A stretch of 64,000 nucleotides of DNA, taken from NCBI GenBank assembly GCA_028289125.1, contig JAQGGZ010000010.1, positions 141,404-205,403 on the forward strand, given 5' to 3'. The notes beneath the pieces are model-generated. The model saw nothing but the letters and a program-made list of their open reading frames with translations. It did not search any database and was not told where the DNA came from. Both the position numbers and the translations under genes were made by a program. Positions 1 through 8,599 of this stretch are shown in pieces; within the stretch, counting starts at the first letter, position 1; each line of letters starts with the position of its first letter. This stretch comes from Candidatus Saccharimonadota bacterium. Lineage in GTDB: Bacteria; Patescibacteriota; Saccharimonadia; Saccharimonadales; UBA4665.

Positions 1-1265
1 TTGTCATAGGCGTGTTGTTTCAGGTACTGGCGCAGACCGTCTCGGAACGGTTCGTCACCGAGGTAATTCTTGAGCATCTGCAGGACACTGGCGCCTTTTT
101 CGTAACTGATGGCGTCGAATATCGTCCGGATCTCATCGGGGTGATTGATGGTGACTTCGATCGGGTGGGTGTTGTCGAGGGCATCGAGCTTCAGGGCGAC
201 GGCTTGCTCGTCGACGACGAACTGGGTCCAGACGTCCCACTCTGGGAAGAGGTGGTCGACTGCCAGGTAGCTCATCCAACTGGCAAAGCTTTCATTCAAC
301 CAGAGATCGTTCCACCAGCGCATCGTGACCAGGTTGCCGAACCATTGATGAGTCAGTTCGTGGGCGACGACGTTGGCAACATATTGTTTCATCGGCAGTG
401 AAGTGTTTGCTTCGTCGACGAATAAGGCTTGTTCGCGGAACGTGATACAGCCCCAGTTTTCCATGGCACCGCTGGCGAAATCTGGGAGTGCGATGAAGTC
501 ACACTTGGCAAGCGGGTAGGGGATGTCGAAGTACTCGTTGTAAAACTCCAGACACTTAACAGCGACATCGAGGGCGAACCGGGTGTGTTCGACATTGGCA
601 GGCGTGGCGTAGGTACGAACGACCGTGCCATTGGCGGTCTTGCTTTCGAGGTACTTCAGCTCACCGCACACAAAGGCCAGCAGGTACGTTGACATGCGCG
701 GCGTCGTTTCAAAGGTGGTGACGTTGCCGTCCTGTGATTTGATCGGCGTGTTGGCGATGACCGGTTCGTCGGCGGGCGTCGTCAGGGTAAGATCGAAGGT
801 CGCCTTGGCTTCGGGCTCATCGATGCAAGGGAAGGCCTCACGGGCGTGGTGGCTCTCGAACTGGGTGGCAAGCAATACCTTTTCGGTACCGTCTTCCTCA
901 AAGAAGCAAGGGTAGATGCCGTTCATAGGACGGGTTATGTCGCCAGAGAATTCCAGCGTCACCGTGTACTGACCTGGGTACATCATGGTGCCGGCGTGTA
1001 GTCTGACCTCGTCAAACGATTTCTGCAGATTTATGCGGCTGACGCCGACCTCGGTCTCGACTTGTTTGTCATGCTTGGTGATCGTCGCGGCGGAGACGTT
1101 CAAGCCTTTGGCATGAAATGTCAGTCGCTGGCTGGGCCGGCCAACTTTTTTGCCGGTGATGGTCACCGTGCCGCTGAATTTCATGGCTTCGCGGTCAAGC
1201 TTGAGATGGAGTTGATAATTATCGGGCTGGAACTGGGTGTATAGGCGGGTAACTTTGTTAGGCAT
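1..1265 (-). CDS. pepN: M1 family aminopeptidase (aminopeptidase N-like), C-terminus cut by window edge
   Basis: Zinc metallo-aminopeptidase that removes N-terminal residues from peptides, probably in the cytoplasm since no signal peptide is visible. Reading the minus strand from the ATG at 1265 gives 421 codons that run off the window without a stop. The substrate-anchoring motif GAMENW is at residues 266-271, the zinc motif HELTH at 302-306, and the third zinc ligand is Glu325 in LNESF. About half of the usual length of roughly 850 residues is present, including the N-terminal beta domain and the start of the catalytic domain. It is divergent from nusA, with about 120 bp between the starts. 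The family call is secure; the exact substrate preference is unknown. Confidence 0.95.
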   Translation of the reverse strand, partial: MPNKVTRLYTQFQPDNYQLHLKLDREAMKFSGTVTITGKKVGRPSQRLTFHAKGLNVSAATITKHDKQVETEVGVSRINLQKSFDEVRLHAGTMMYPGQYTVTLEFSGDITRPMNGIYPCFFEEDGTEKVLLATQFESHHAREAFPCIDEPEAKATFDLTLTTPADEPVIANTPIKSQDGNVTTFETTPRMSTYLLAFVCGELKYLESKTANGTVVRTYATPANVEHTRFALDVAVKCLEFYNEYFDIPYPLAKCDFIALPDFASGAMENWGCITFREQALFVDEANTSLPMKQYVANVVAHELTHQWFGNLVTMRWWNDLWLNESFASWMSYLAVDHLFPEWDVWTQFVVDEQAVALKLDALDNTHPIEVTINHPDEIRTIFDAISYEKGASVLQMLKNYLGDEPFRDGLRQYLKQHAYD

Positions 1266-1292
1266 GCATCCATAGTAGCATCTTGCGTCCCC

Positions 1293-1320
1293 TTGTGTTT
1301 TTAAGAAAACCCACTATACT
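1293..1320 (+). promoter_or_regulatory. Sigma70-type promoter of nusA
   Basis: TTGTGT at 1293-1298 and TATACT at 1315-1320 with a 16 bp spacer. Transcription would start near 1327, giving a leader of about 60 nt before nusA. Confidence 0.7.
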
Positions 1321-1330
1321 GAGAGTTATC

Positions 1331-1356
1331 AGCCGGCCGAAGTGGTCGGCTCTTTT
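1331..1356 (+). promoter_or_regulatory. Hairpin with short T run in the nusA leader
   Basis: AGCCGGCC (1331-1338) pairs with GGTCGGCT (1344-1351) through one G-T pair, with a 5 nt loop, followed by CTTTTC. It lies between the promoter and the nusA ribosome site, so it could be a weak terminator or NusA-responsive pause. The T run is short, so the role is uncertain. Confidence 0.45.
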
Positions 1357-1385
1357 CGTATCAAGACATGTAAAGGAGGATCACT

Positions 1386-2549
1386 ATGGATTTAGACATG
1401 AAACAACTGGCAGTCGCCCTTAAGACGATCGCCGAAGAGAAAAACTTACCAGAAGACACCGTCCAGGAAGTCGTCGAGCAGGCCCTGGCTGCAGCGTACC
1501 GCCGTGACTATGGTGACCGCGAACAGGAAGTCCGCGTCAGCATGAACCTCAACAGCGGTGAAGTCGACGCCTACGTCAGCAAAGAAGTCGTCGAAGGCGA
1601 GCCCGAGAACGACGCATTTGAGATCAGCCTGGCTCAGGCCAAGGTCATGAAGAAGGACGCCGCTGTCGGTGACCTTATCGAGATCCACGAAAAGGTCGAG
1701 TCATTCGGTCGCGTAGCCGCCCAGACTGCCAAGCAGGTCATCTTGCAGCGTTTGCGCGAAGCCGAGCGCGATCTGATCATGGAAGAGTACGAAGACAAGA
1801 TCGGCACCGTCATTAACGCAACCGTCGCCCGCGTCGAGGGTAACATCGTCCGCGTCGACCTCGGCAAGGCACAGGGCATCATGCCTCGCAGCGAGCAGAT
1901 CCAGGGTGAGCGGTACTACCCGGGCCAGCGCATCAAGGTCTTTTTGAAAGACGTCGAGCGCGGTTTCCGCGGCCCGCAGCTCATCCTGAGCCGTGGCAAC
2001 CGTGAATTCATCGAATGGCTGTTCCGGGCCGAAGTTCCAGAAATGGAAAGCGGTGCCGTCGAAATCAAGGGCATCGCCCGTGAAGCCGGTGTCCGTAGCA
2101 AGATCGCCGTGTTCAGCACCGTACCTGGTGTCGACCCGGTTGGTACCTTCGTCGGCGGCCACGGTACCCGTGTCAACGCCGTGGTTAGCGAAATCGGTGA
2201 ACAGGAAAAGATCGACATAATCGTATGGGACGCCGACTCGACTGCCTACATCACGAACGCCCTTAGCCCGACCAAGGTCAGCAAGGTCCACCTCGATGAG
2301 CAGGCCCAGAAAGCCCGTGTCAGCGTGCCTGAAGACCAGCTCAGCATCGCCATCGGCAAGGGCGGACAGAACGTACGCTTAGCCAGTAAATTAACCGGAT
2401 ATGAATTAGATATAGAACAGGACAAAGAAGAAGTGAACGACCAATCCCCAGAACCAACACCAGCCGTCAAGCCACAGATGCCAAAATTGAAGAAGAAGTC
2501 AGAGCTCGAGAACAGCCTGCTAGACGCGATCGAACAGCACGGCGAGTAA
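1386..2549 (+). CDS. nusA: Transcription termination/antitermination factor NusA
   Basis: Binds RNA polymerase and nascent RNA to modulate pausing, termination and antitermination. The 387 residues show the N-terminal polymerase-binding domain (about 1-125), an S1 domain (about 138-202), KH1 with a GGHG loop near 257-260, and KH2 with IGKGGQNV at 323-330. A short Lys- and Glu-rich tail follows. The acidic-repeat domains of the E. coli form are missing, as in the short Gram-positive type. The start is fixed by a strong AAAGGAGG at 1372-1379. A small membrane-protein gene begins 4 bp after the stop. Confidence 0.97.
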   Translation: MDLDMKQLAVALKTIAEEKNLPEDTVQEVVEQALAAAYRRDYGDREQEVRVSMNLNSGEVDAYVSKEVVEGEPENDAFEISLAQAKVMKKDAAVGDLIEIHEKVESFGRVAAQTAKQVILQRLREAERDLIMEEYEDKIGTVINATVARVEGNIVRVDLGKAQGIMPRSEQIQGERYYPGQRIKVFLKDVERGFRGPQLILSRGNREFIEWLFRAEVPEMESGAVEIKGIAREAGVRSKIAVFSTVPGVDPVGTFVGGHGTRVNAVVSEIGEQEKIDIIVWDADSTAYITNALSPTKVSKVHLDEQAQKARVSVPEDQLSIAIGKGGQNVRLASKLTGYELDIEQDKEEVNDQSPEPTPAVKPQMPKLKKKSELENSLLDAIEQHGE

Positions 2550-2553
2550 ATAC

Positions 2554-2889
2554 ATGTCAGAAGTCTCGTCCGACGCCTCGGGGTTATATGATGCGTGGGT
2601 CGAGTTTGAGACGGCTGCTGTCGAGGCTGAAAAGGCTGCCCGGGCCGGCCAACGCCGGCAGTGGGTTGAAGACAGCGTCGAATTAGTCGGGGATTACGTG
2701 GCCGCAGCCGAGGAGCACCCGCTCAAAGTGGGCTTGCCGGCCGCCATCGGTGGTGCCGCTACGCTTTTCATGTGTGGTCTCACTAATTACGGCGACAACC
2801 AGAGTGCAGCCGTGTCGGGCGGCATAGCAGCCTATTCTTTTTGGGCTAGCTGGATGATGTACAAAAAGGTCCGTTACGACGACATTTAG
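2554..2889 (+). CDS. Small membrane protein of unknown function
   Basis: This 111-residue protein is not recognised. An acidic, probably helical N-terminal half (about 1-50) is followed by two hydrophobic segments at roughly 53-72 and 80-100, with a charged C-terminus, which suggests a membrane hairpin with a cytoplasmic head. It starts 4 bp after nusA and is probably cotranscribed with it. Its TAG stop lies inside the left arm of the CIRCE operator of clpC, so coding sequence and operator overlap. Confidence 0.75.
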   Translation: MSEVSSDASGLYDAWVEFETAAVEAEKAARAGQRRQWVEDSVELVGDYVAAAEEHPLKVGLPAAIGGAATLFMCGLTNYGDNQSAAVSGGIAAYSFWASWMMYKKVRYDDI

Positions 2890-2924
2890 CACTCTTGACG
2901 TGAGAGTGCTAATGGCGTTACTAT
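2886..2924 (+). promoter_or_regulatory. CIRCE operator (HrcA site) overlapping the clpC promoter
   Basis: TTAGCACTC (2886-2894), nine bases, GAGTGCTAA (2904-2912): a perfect match to the CIRCE inverted repeat bound by the HrcA repressor. The 9 bp spacer carries a -35-like TTGACG (2895-2900), and TACTAT (2919-2924) is a plausible -10 with an 18 bp spacer. A bound repressor would therefore cover the promoter. The same arrangement recurs before clpP. Confidence 0.93.
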
Positions 2925-3043
2925 GGATACATGGTACGTTTTTAGGGCAAAACAGTGTTTAAACTCACAGTAAACGCTCAAGCGGTTACCGTAAAATGAT
3001 TAGAGTAGGACAGTAAGTCTTACAAGAAAGGTGGATCATAGAT

Positions 3044-5530
3044 ATGACTCCGGATAGCCCCGACTTCCAAGATTTTCTTAATCATCTGACGAATAATGCT
3101 TTGAATAGTTTGAAGCATGCTGACGGCATTGCCCGCAGCTTCGGCAGTGCGTACGTCGGTACAGAACACTTACTGCTCGGCTTGCTCGCGCAAGACGGCA
3201 GCATGGGTGCAAAATTATTAGAAGGCGTCGGTGTGACGCTTGACCGGGCCCGTCTGGCCTTAAATCTGACGCCAAAGGCTACGCTTGTTATCAACATGGG
3301 TGCGAAGGGTCTTAGTGAGACCGCTAAGCTAACCCTGAAGATGGCATACGACGTTGCCCTCGATTATAACCAGGAATTCTGCGGTACCGAACATATCCTT
3401 TACAGCATCCTCAGCCAGAAGAACGCCCGTGCGACCATCCTCTTGCGTGATATGAATATCGATGTCGATTCTCTGACGAACGAGCTCGAGCAGTTCCTTA
3501 ACCGCCAGCAGTTCGAAGGTTCCGACAACCAAGCTGCCGGCCGCCGGACGAACAGCAAGAAGCAGCGCAAGACGGCTCTCGACTTTTACGGTACCGACCT
3601 GACCGAGCAAGCCCGTAACGGCAAACTTGATCCCGTCGTTGGCCGCGATAATCAGATCCGCCGTGTCATTACTATCCTGAACCGCCGCACCAAGAACAAC
3701 CCGGTCTTAATCGGAGAACCTGGTGTCGGTAAGACCGCCATCGTCGAAGGCCTGGCACAACGCATCATCAGCGAAGACGTGCCAGACGCTCTGATTGATA
3801 AGCGTATCGTTCTTTTGGACCTGGCAGGAATGATCGCTGGCACCAAGTACCGCGGTGAGTTTGAAGAGCGCTTGAAGAAAGTGATGGCTGAGCTCGAAAA
3901 AGACAATAAGACCATCGTATTCATCGACGAGCTGCACTTGATCGTCGGTGCCGGTGCGGCCGAAGGCGCCATGGACGCTGGCAACATCTTGAAGCCGGCA
4001 CTGGCCCGTGGCAAGATTCAGGTCATCGGTGCCACGACGACTGCCGAATACACGAAGCACATCGAAAAGGATGCCGCCCTGGAGCGCCGGTTCCAGCCGG
4101 TTCAGGTTCCGGAGACCACGGTCCCCGAGACCGTTGCCATCCTGAAGGGTCTGCGCAAGCACTATGAGAGTTTCCACGGCGTGACCATCAGCGATGAAGT
4201 CGTCGAAGACATCGTCAACCTGGCGAAGCGCTACATCAATGACCGGTTCATGCCGGACAAGGCAATCGATCTGCTTGACGAGACGGCCGCCCACTTGCGT
4301 GTCGACCGCGGCAAGACCAGCCCTGAAGTCCGCAAATTGCAGAAAGAGCTTAAACTCGTCAATACTCGCATCGAAGACGCTGTTGACAGTGAGGACTACG
4401 AAAAAGCCGCAAAGGAAAAGACCCGCGCCAGCCAGATCAATGAAGAATTGCAACAGATGCAAGCCGACGGTAAGCACACACAGAGCATCAAGCTGACCAG
4501 TGATGACGTCGCCGAAGTCGTTTCCCGCATTACCGGCGTACCGGCTACCAAGGTCATTCACGCCGAGGCTAAATACCTTCTGAATCTTGAGAAGCGGCTC
4601 GGTAAGTTCGTAATCGGTCAGCAGGAAGCCGTCGCAGCCGTATCAAGGGCTGTCCGCCGCAACCGTTCCGGTATCGGTTCGACCAACCGGCCGATCGGTT
4701 CATTCATCTTCCTCGGTCCAACCGGGGTTGGTAAGACCGAGCTGGCCCGTGTCCTGGCCCGCGAATTCTTTGGCAGCGAGAATAACCTCGTCAAGATCGA
4801 CATGAGTGAGTTCGGCGAGCATCACAACGTATCGCGTCTGGTCGGTGCACCTGCCGGTTTCGTCGGTTATGATGACGGCGGACAGTTGACTGATAAGATC
4901 CGACGCCAGCCATATAGCCTGGTACTGTTCGACGAAATTGAAAAAGCCCACCCGGACGTATTCAACATGCTACTCCAGATTCTTGAGGACGGTCGTCTGA
5001 CAGACGCCAAGGGGCGTAGCATCGATTTCACGAATACCATCGTGATCATGACGAGCAACATCGGCGCCGATAAGTTGCAGAAAGAGGCCAACTTCGGTTT
5101 CCGCGTCTCGAACAAATCCGGTGAAAAAGACCTCGATGAACTCCATGACCAGAACAGATCACGGGTGCTCGACGAATTGAAGAAGGCTATGCGCCCTGAA
5201 CTGCTCAACCGTATCGATAAGACCATCGTGTTCCGTGCCTTGACTAAAAAGGACATCCACCACATTATCGATCTACAGGTTGACGAACTGAAGGGCCGCT
5301 TGCAGAAGCATGGTCTCGGCCTGCAACTGACAGCAGCCGCCAAGCAGTACTTGCTCGAGCATGGTTATGATTCCAAGAACGGCGTGCGCCCACTTCGTCG
5401 CTTGCTCCAGGATACGATCGAAGACCAGCTGGCTATCAACTTACTGGATGATAAGTACAGCAAGGGTGAAATCATCCAGGTCGCCGCGAAGCAGGGTGAG
5501 CTTGTTTACACCTCTTCACACGAACAATAA
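3044..5530 (+). CDS. clpC: ClpC-type AAA+ protease ATPase
   Basis: Hexameric unfoldase that feeds substrates into ClpP. The 828 residues contain the double Clp N domain (about 1-150), D1 with Walker A GEPGVGKT at 224-231 and Walker B VFIDE at 292-296, a UVR-like coiled segment (about 442-472) that marks ClpC rather than ClpA or ClpB, and D2 with Walker A GPTGVGKT at 558-565. An NFGF sequence in D2 is a candidate for the ClpP-docking loop. The ATG follows AAAGGTGG at 3026-3033, a ribosome site also seen before clpP. The CIRCE element upstream makes HrcA-controlled heat induction likely. clpP itself lies near 20.4 kb with a matching operator. Confidence 0.96.
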   Translation: MTPDSPDFQDFLNHLTNNALNSLKHADGIARSFGSAYVGTEHLLLGLLAQDGSMGAKLLEGVGVTLDRARLALNLTPKATLVINMGAKGLSETAKLTLKMAYDVALDYNQEFCGTEHILYSILSQKNARATILLRDMNIDVDSLTNELEQFLNRQQFEGSDNQAAGRRTNSKKQRKTALDFYGTDLTEQARNGKLDPVVGRDNQIRRVITILNRRTKNNPVLIGEPGVGKTAIVEGLAQRIISEDVPDALIDKRIVLLDLAGMIAGTKYRGEFEERLKKVMAELEKDNKTIVFIDELHLIVGAGAAEGAMDAGNILKPALARGKIQVIGATTTAEYTKHIEKDAALERRFQPVQVPETTVPETVAILKGLRKHYESFHGVTISDEVVEDIVNLAKRYINDRFMPDKAIDLLDETAAHLRVDRGKTSPEVRKLQKELKLVNTRIEDAVDSEDYEKAAKEKTRASQINEELQQMQADGKHTQSIKLTSDDVAEVVSRITGVPATKVIHAEAKYLLNLEKRLGKFVIGQQEAVAAVSRAVRRNRSGIGSTNRPIGSFIFLGPTGVGKTELARVLAREFFGSENNLVKIDMSEFGEHHNVSRLVGAPAGFVGYDDGGQLTDKIRRQPYSLVLFDEIEKAHPDVFNMLLQILEDGRLTDAKGRSIDFTNTIVIMTSNIGADKLQKEANFGFRVSNKSGEKDLDELHDQNRSRVLDELKKAMRPELLNRIDKTIVFRALTKKDIHHIIDLQVDELKGRLQKHGLGLQLTAAAKQYLLEHGYDSKNGVRPLRRLLQDTIEDQLAINLLDDKYSKGEIIQVAAKQGELVYTSSHEQ

Positions 5531-5544
5531 GCTATACTGAAGAC

Positions 5545-6516
5545 GTGAAGCGCCGATTACTACAATATCTCTTACTGGCCCTACTCATAGGTGTGTCTGT
5601 CTATGGAATCACCAACGCTCAGAATATCCGTGATGCGATCAAACTCCGCGGTTATCAACCGTCGGACGAGATCGCGGCGCTACCGACCGACACGGCTATG
5701 ACAGACAAGGCGCGCCGGATATTCTATGTCAATCATCCGGCAGTAGCAGCCAAAAAAGCTTTCTCGAACTTCTGTGAAGCAAGACAAGAGCAGACCATCG
5801 TCCTGGGCTGCTACCATGGCAATCAGAATGGTATTTATGTCCTCGATGTGACCGATGGCCGCTTGGCAGGCGTCGAGCAAGTGACGGCGGCTCACGAGAT
5901 GCTACACGCGGCGTATGATCGGCTCAGCTCGAAGCAGAAAACCGCTATCAATGCCCAGCTGCAGGATTACTACGACAACCATCTGACAGATAGCCGCATC
6001 AAGCAGACGATCGATTCGTACAAGAAGACTGAGCCCCATGATGTCGTCAATGAGATGCATTCGATATTCGGAACCGAGGTCGCCAGCCTGCCGCCAGGGC
6101 TGGAAGGGTATTATAGTCAGTATTTTACCGACCGGCAGGTTGTCGTCAAGAAAGCGGCTGCGTATGAAACCGAGTTCTCATCGCGTCGTACGCAGATCGC
6201 AGCTGACGATACGCAGCTTGGCGCCTGGCACGCTCAAATCGAGCGACAACAGGCAGAGTTGTCATCCATGTCGGATTCGATCAGTACCGACCGTAACCGG
6301 TTAGATGGGTATCGGTCTGGCGGAAATGCGGCAGCTTATAATGCAGCCGTGCCAGCCTACAATGCTAAAGTTGATCTATATAACCGTAAATTGGCCAGCC
6401 TTCGCGGGCTGATCACCAAGTACAATGACTTGGTTGACGAACGTAACCAGCTGGCAAACCAGATAGATGACCTCGTGCAGGCTATCAGCAGTTCTGACAT
6501 CCCAAGCGCGCAATAA
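5545..6516 (+). CDS. Membrane-anchored HExxH protein with C-terminal coiled coil (putative metallopeptidase)
   Basis: Not assigned to a named family. The 323-residue protein has a basic N-terminus and one hydrophobic segment (about 5-24) that looks like a signal anchor, so the rest is probably outside the membrane. HEMLHA at 117-122 matches the HExxH zinc-peptidase signature, and Glu170, His172 or Glu178 downstream could supply a third ligand. Two cysteines (77 and 89) bracket the region before the motif. The last 120 residues are heptad-like coiled coil. Translation starts at GTG 5545, 14 bp after clpC. TATACT (5533-5538) ends 6 nt before the GTG, which suggests a leaderless mRNA. Peptidase activity is inferred from the motif only. 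Confidence 0.7.
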   Translation: MKRRLLQYLLLALLIGVSVYGITNAQNIRDAIKLRGYQPSDEIAALPTDTAMTDKARRIFYVNHPAVAAKKAFSNFCEARQEQTIVLGCYHGNQNGIYVLDVTDGRLAGVEQVTAAHEMLHAAYDRLSSKQKTAINAQLQDYYDNHLTDSRIKQTIDSYKKTEPHDVVNEMHSIFGTEVASLPPGLEGYYSQYFTDRQVVVKKAAAYETEFSSRRTQIAADDTQLGAWHAQIERQQAELSSMSDSISTDRNRLDGYRSGGNAAAYNAAVPAYNAKVDLYNRKLASLRGLITKYNDLVDERNQLANQIDDLVQAISSSDIPSAQ

Positions 6517-6527
6517 AGGAGATACTC

Positions 6528-7880
6528 ATGGCTAAGAAATCAGCAGTACGCTACGCCTGCACCAACTGTGGTGCCATGTATAGTTCCTGGACCGGTCGCT
6601 GCAGCCAGTGCGGAGAATGGAATACGCTTCAGGAGGAACTACAAGTTAGCACGCAAGCGGTGGCATCCAGCGGCAACCGTCTTAAGACCCAGACGGTTGA
6701 TGACGTCGTCAGCCACGACGAGCATAAACGTATCGCGTCAGGCATCACCGATGTCGATACCATACTGGGAGGCGGAATCGTTAGCGGGAGCGTCAATCTG
6801 ATCGCCGGCCAACCTGGCATCGGCAAGAGTACGTTATTGCTCCAGCTGGCTTATGCGGTAGCCGCCCATGAGCCCGTGCTATACGTCAGCGGCGAAGAAT
6901 CGGCTCACCAGATTGGGCTACGCGCCAAACGCCTCGGCGCATTACGGTCGGATCTGCAACTGGCAACCAGCACGTCAGCAGACGACATTGCCGCGACGGT
7001 CGCCAGTGGCCAGTATAAACTCGTCATAGTAGACTCAATACAAACGGTAGGGGCGTCGGCCATCACATCCGCGCCGGGTTCGGTATCGCAAATTACGAAC
7101 AGCACCCAACTTCTGACCGTCGCGGCCAAGCAGACAAACACTGCGCTTATCATCGTCGGACATGTCACCAAAGAAGGTTCGATCGCCGGACCGAAAGTCC
7201 TCGAGCACCTTGTTGACGTGGTACTGCAGTTTGAAGGCGACCGCTATGGCGGTTTTAAGATCCTGCGGGCTATTAAGAACCGTTACGGCTCCACTTCCGA
7301 GGCTGGCATCTTTGAAATGGTCGACAACGGACTGCAAGTCGTCAAAAACCCGTCAGCGGCCCTGTTGGCAGAGCGGCAGGTGAGCGACGGATCGGTGGTG
7401 TTGGCGACACTTGAAGGCACCAGGCCGTTACTGGTGGAAGTTCAGGCTCTGGTCAACAAGACGAGTTACGGCTATCCGAAGCGCGCGGTCAGTGGCCTGG
7501 AGCTCAATCGGCTCAACCTACTTGTTGCCATGCTGGAGCGGCGCACCAAACTGAATCTCGCCGATCAGGATATATATGTTAATATAGTCGGCGGTATGCA
7601 GATCAAAGAGCCGGCCGCCGATTTGGCTATATGTCTGGCTATCGGGTCAGCGGCTCGGGGGCTGCAGCTGAAGTCGAATGCCGTCGTTTTTGGTGAAGTC
7701 GGCCTATCCGGCGAGGTGCGCCATGTGCCTTATATTGAGAAGCGTCTGGCAGAAGCCAAAAAGCTCGGATTTGACGCTGCGATCGGCCCGGTAGAAATCT
7801 CAAATACTAAAAAATCATCATTCCTGCGCAGCGTACCTGACGTACGTACTGCGCTCAACACCTTCTTGGAGAAAGACTAA
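6528..7880 (+). CDS. radA: DNA repair protein RadA
   Basis: RecA-like ATPase that assists branch migration in recombinational repair. The 450 residues have the N-terminal zinc finger (Cys11, Cys14, Cys25, Cys28), Walker A GQPGIGKST at 94-102, the RadA signature as KNRYG in the middle of the protein, and the C-terminal Lon-protease-like domain. The length is typical. AAAGGAG lies just before the ATG. The zinc finger is intact here, unlike the zinc sites of RpoC and the ribosomal proteins in this window. The PIN-TRAM gene follows after 2 bp. Confidence 0.96.
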   Translation: MAKKSAVRYACTNCGAMYSSWTGRCSQCGEWNTLQEELQVSTQAVASSGNRLKTQTVDDVVSHDEHKRIASGITDVDTILGGGIVSGSVNLIAGQPGIGKSTLLLQLAYAVAAHEPVLYVSGEESAHQIGLRAKRLGALRSDLQLATSTSADDIAATVASGQYKLVIVDSIQTVGASAITSAPGSVSQITNSTQLLTVAAKQTNTALIIVGHVTKEGSIAGPKVLEHLVDVVLQFEGDRYGGFKILRAIKNRYGSTSEAGIFEMVDNGLQVVKNPSAALLAERQVSDGSVVLATLEGTRPLLVEVQALVNKTSYGYPKRAVSGLELNRLNLLVAMLERRTKLNLADQDIYVNIVGGMQIKEPAADLAICLAIGSAARGLQLKSNAVVFGEVGLSGEVRHVPYIEKRLAEAKKLGFDAAIGPVEISNTKKSSFLRSVPDVRTALNTFLEKD

Positions 7881-7882
7881 CC

Positions 7883-8599
7883 ATGCAGTATATGACCGCA
7901 TTCCAAATTTTATTATTATTCGCCATCATCGGCTTGCTACTACGCCGCCAGTCAACGACCGGTCAGCCGGAAGTTAAGAAAAAAGCCGGTCAAAAGATCA
8001 TTCTTGATAGCTGTGCGCTGATCGATGGTCGTATCATTGCCATCACTGAAGCTGGCTTCGGGGCTGAAGAGCTGATCGTACCAGAATTCATCGTGCATGA
8101 ATTACAGCTGTTGGCCGACGGACACGATGCCCACAAGCGCGAAAGGGCACGCTTTGGTCTCGATGTCGTCCAGCAACTCCAGAGCAACGAGCAATTGACT
8201 GTCATTCTCGATACGACCCGTTTCGACGATATTCAGCACACCGACGACAAGCTGGTGGCCCTCGCGAAGAAACTCAACGCCCGTCTCTACACGACAGACT
8301 TCAACCTCAATAAAGTCGCGGCCGTGACCGGCGTACAGGTACTCAACGTCAACGAACTTGCCCAAAGCCTCCGCCCCGAAGCGCTACCGGGTGAGACCAA
8401 ACAGATCAAACTGTTACAAAAAGGTCAGGGTCGTGAACAGGCTGTCGGCTATCTTGACGACGGAACGATGGTCGTCGTGGACAAGGCGCGCACCCTCATT
8501 GGCAAGTCCGTTACCGTCGTCGTCGAACGTATGCACCAGACCGTCGCCGGTAAAATGGTCTTTGCCCACTTGCAAAAACCACTGAAGTCTAAAGACTAG
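7883..8599 (+). CDS. Membrane-anchored PIN-TRAM protein (YacL-like)
   Basis: One N-terminal transmembrane helix (about 5-22) is followed by a PIN nuclease-fold domain (ILDSCALIDGR near residue 40 and conserved acidic residues such as TTDFN) and a C-terminal TRAM domain (about 175-232) expected to bind RNA. In Firmicutes yacL sits next to radA and disA; here it follows radA directly and disA is absent. It is probably an RNA-processing enzyme, not a PIN toxin: it is longer than toxins, has TM and TRAM parts and no antitoxin partner. The last 4 bp overlap the convergent penicillin-binding protein gene. Confidence 0.85.
   Translation: MQYMTAFQILLLFAIIGLLLRRQSTTGQPEVKKKAGQKIILDSCALIDGRIIAITEAGFGAEELIVPEFIVHELQLLADGHDAHKRERARFGLDVVQQLQSNEQLTVILDTTRFDDIQHTDDKLVALAKKLNARLYTTDFNLNKVAAVTGVQVLNVNELAQSLRPEALPGETKQIKLLQKGQGREQAVGYLDDGTMVVVDKARTLIGKSVTVVVERMHQTVAGKMVFAHLQKPLKSKD

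Noticed and set aside
12..1244. Plus-strand open frames at the left edge
   Set aside because: They are antisense to the M1 aminopeptidase, whose minus-strand frame carries GAMENW and HELTH and is open to the window edge.
7883..8599. PIN toxin of a toxin-antitoxin pair
   Set aside because: It has a membrane helix and TRAM domain, sits beside radA as yacL does, and has no antitoxin gene next to it.
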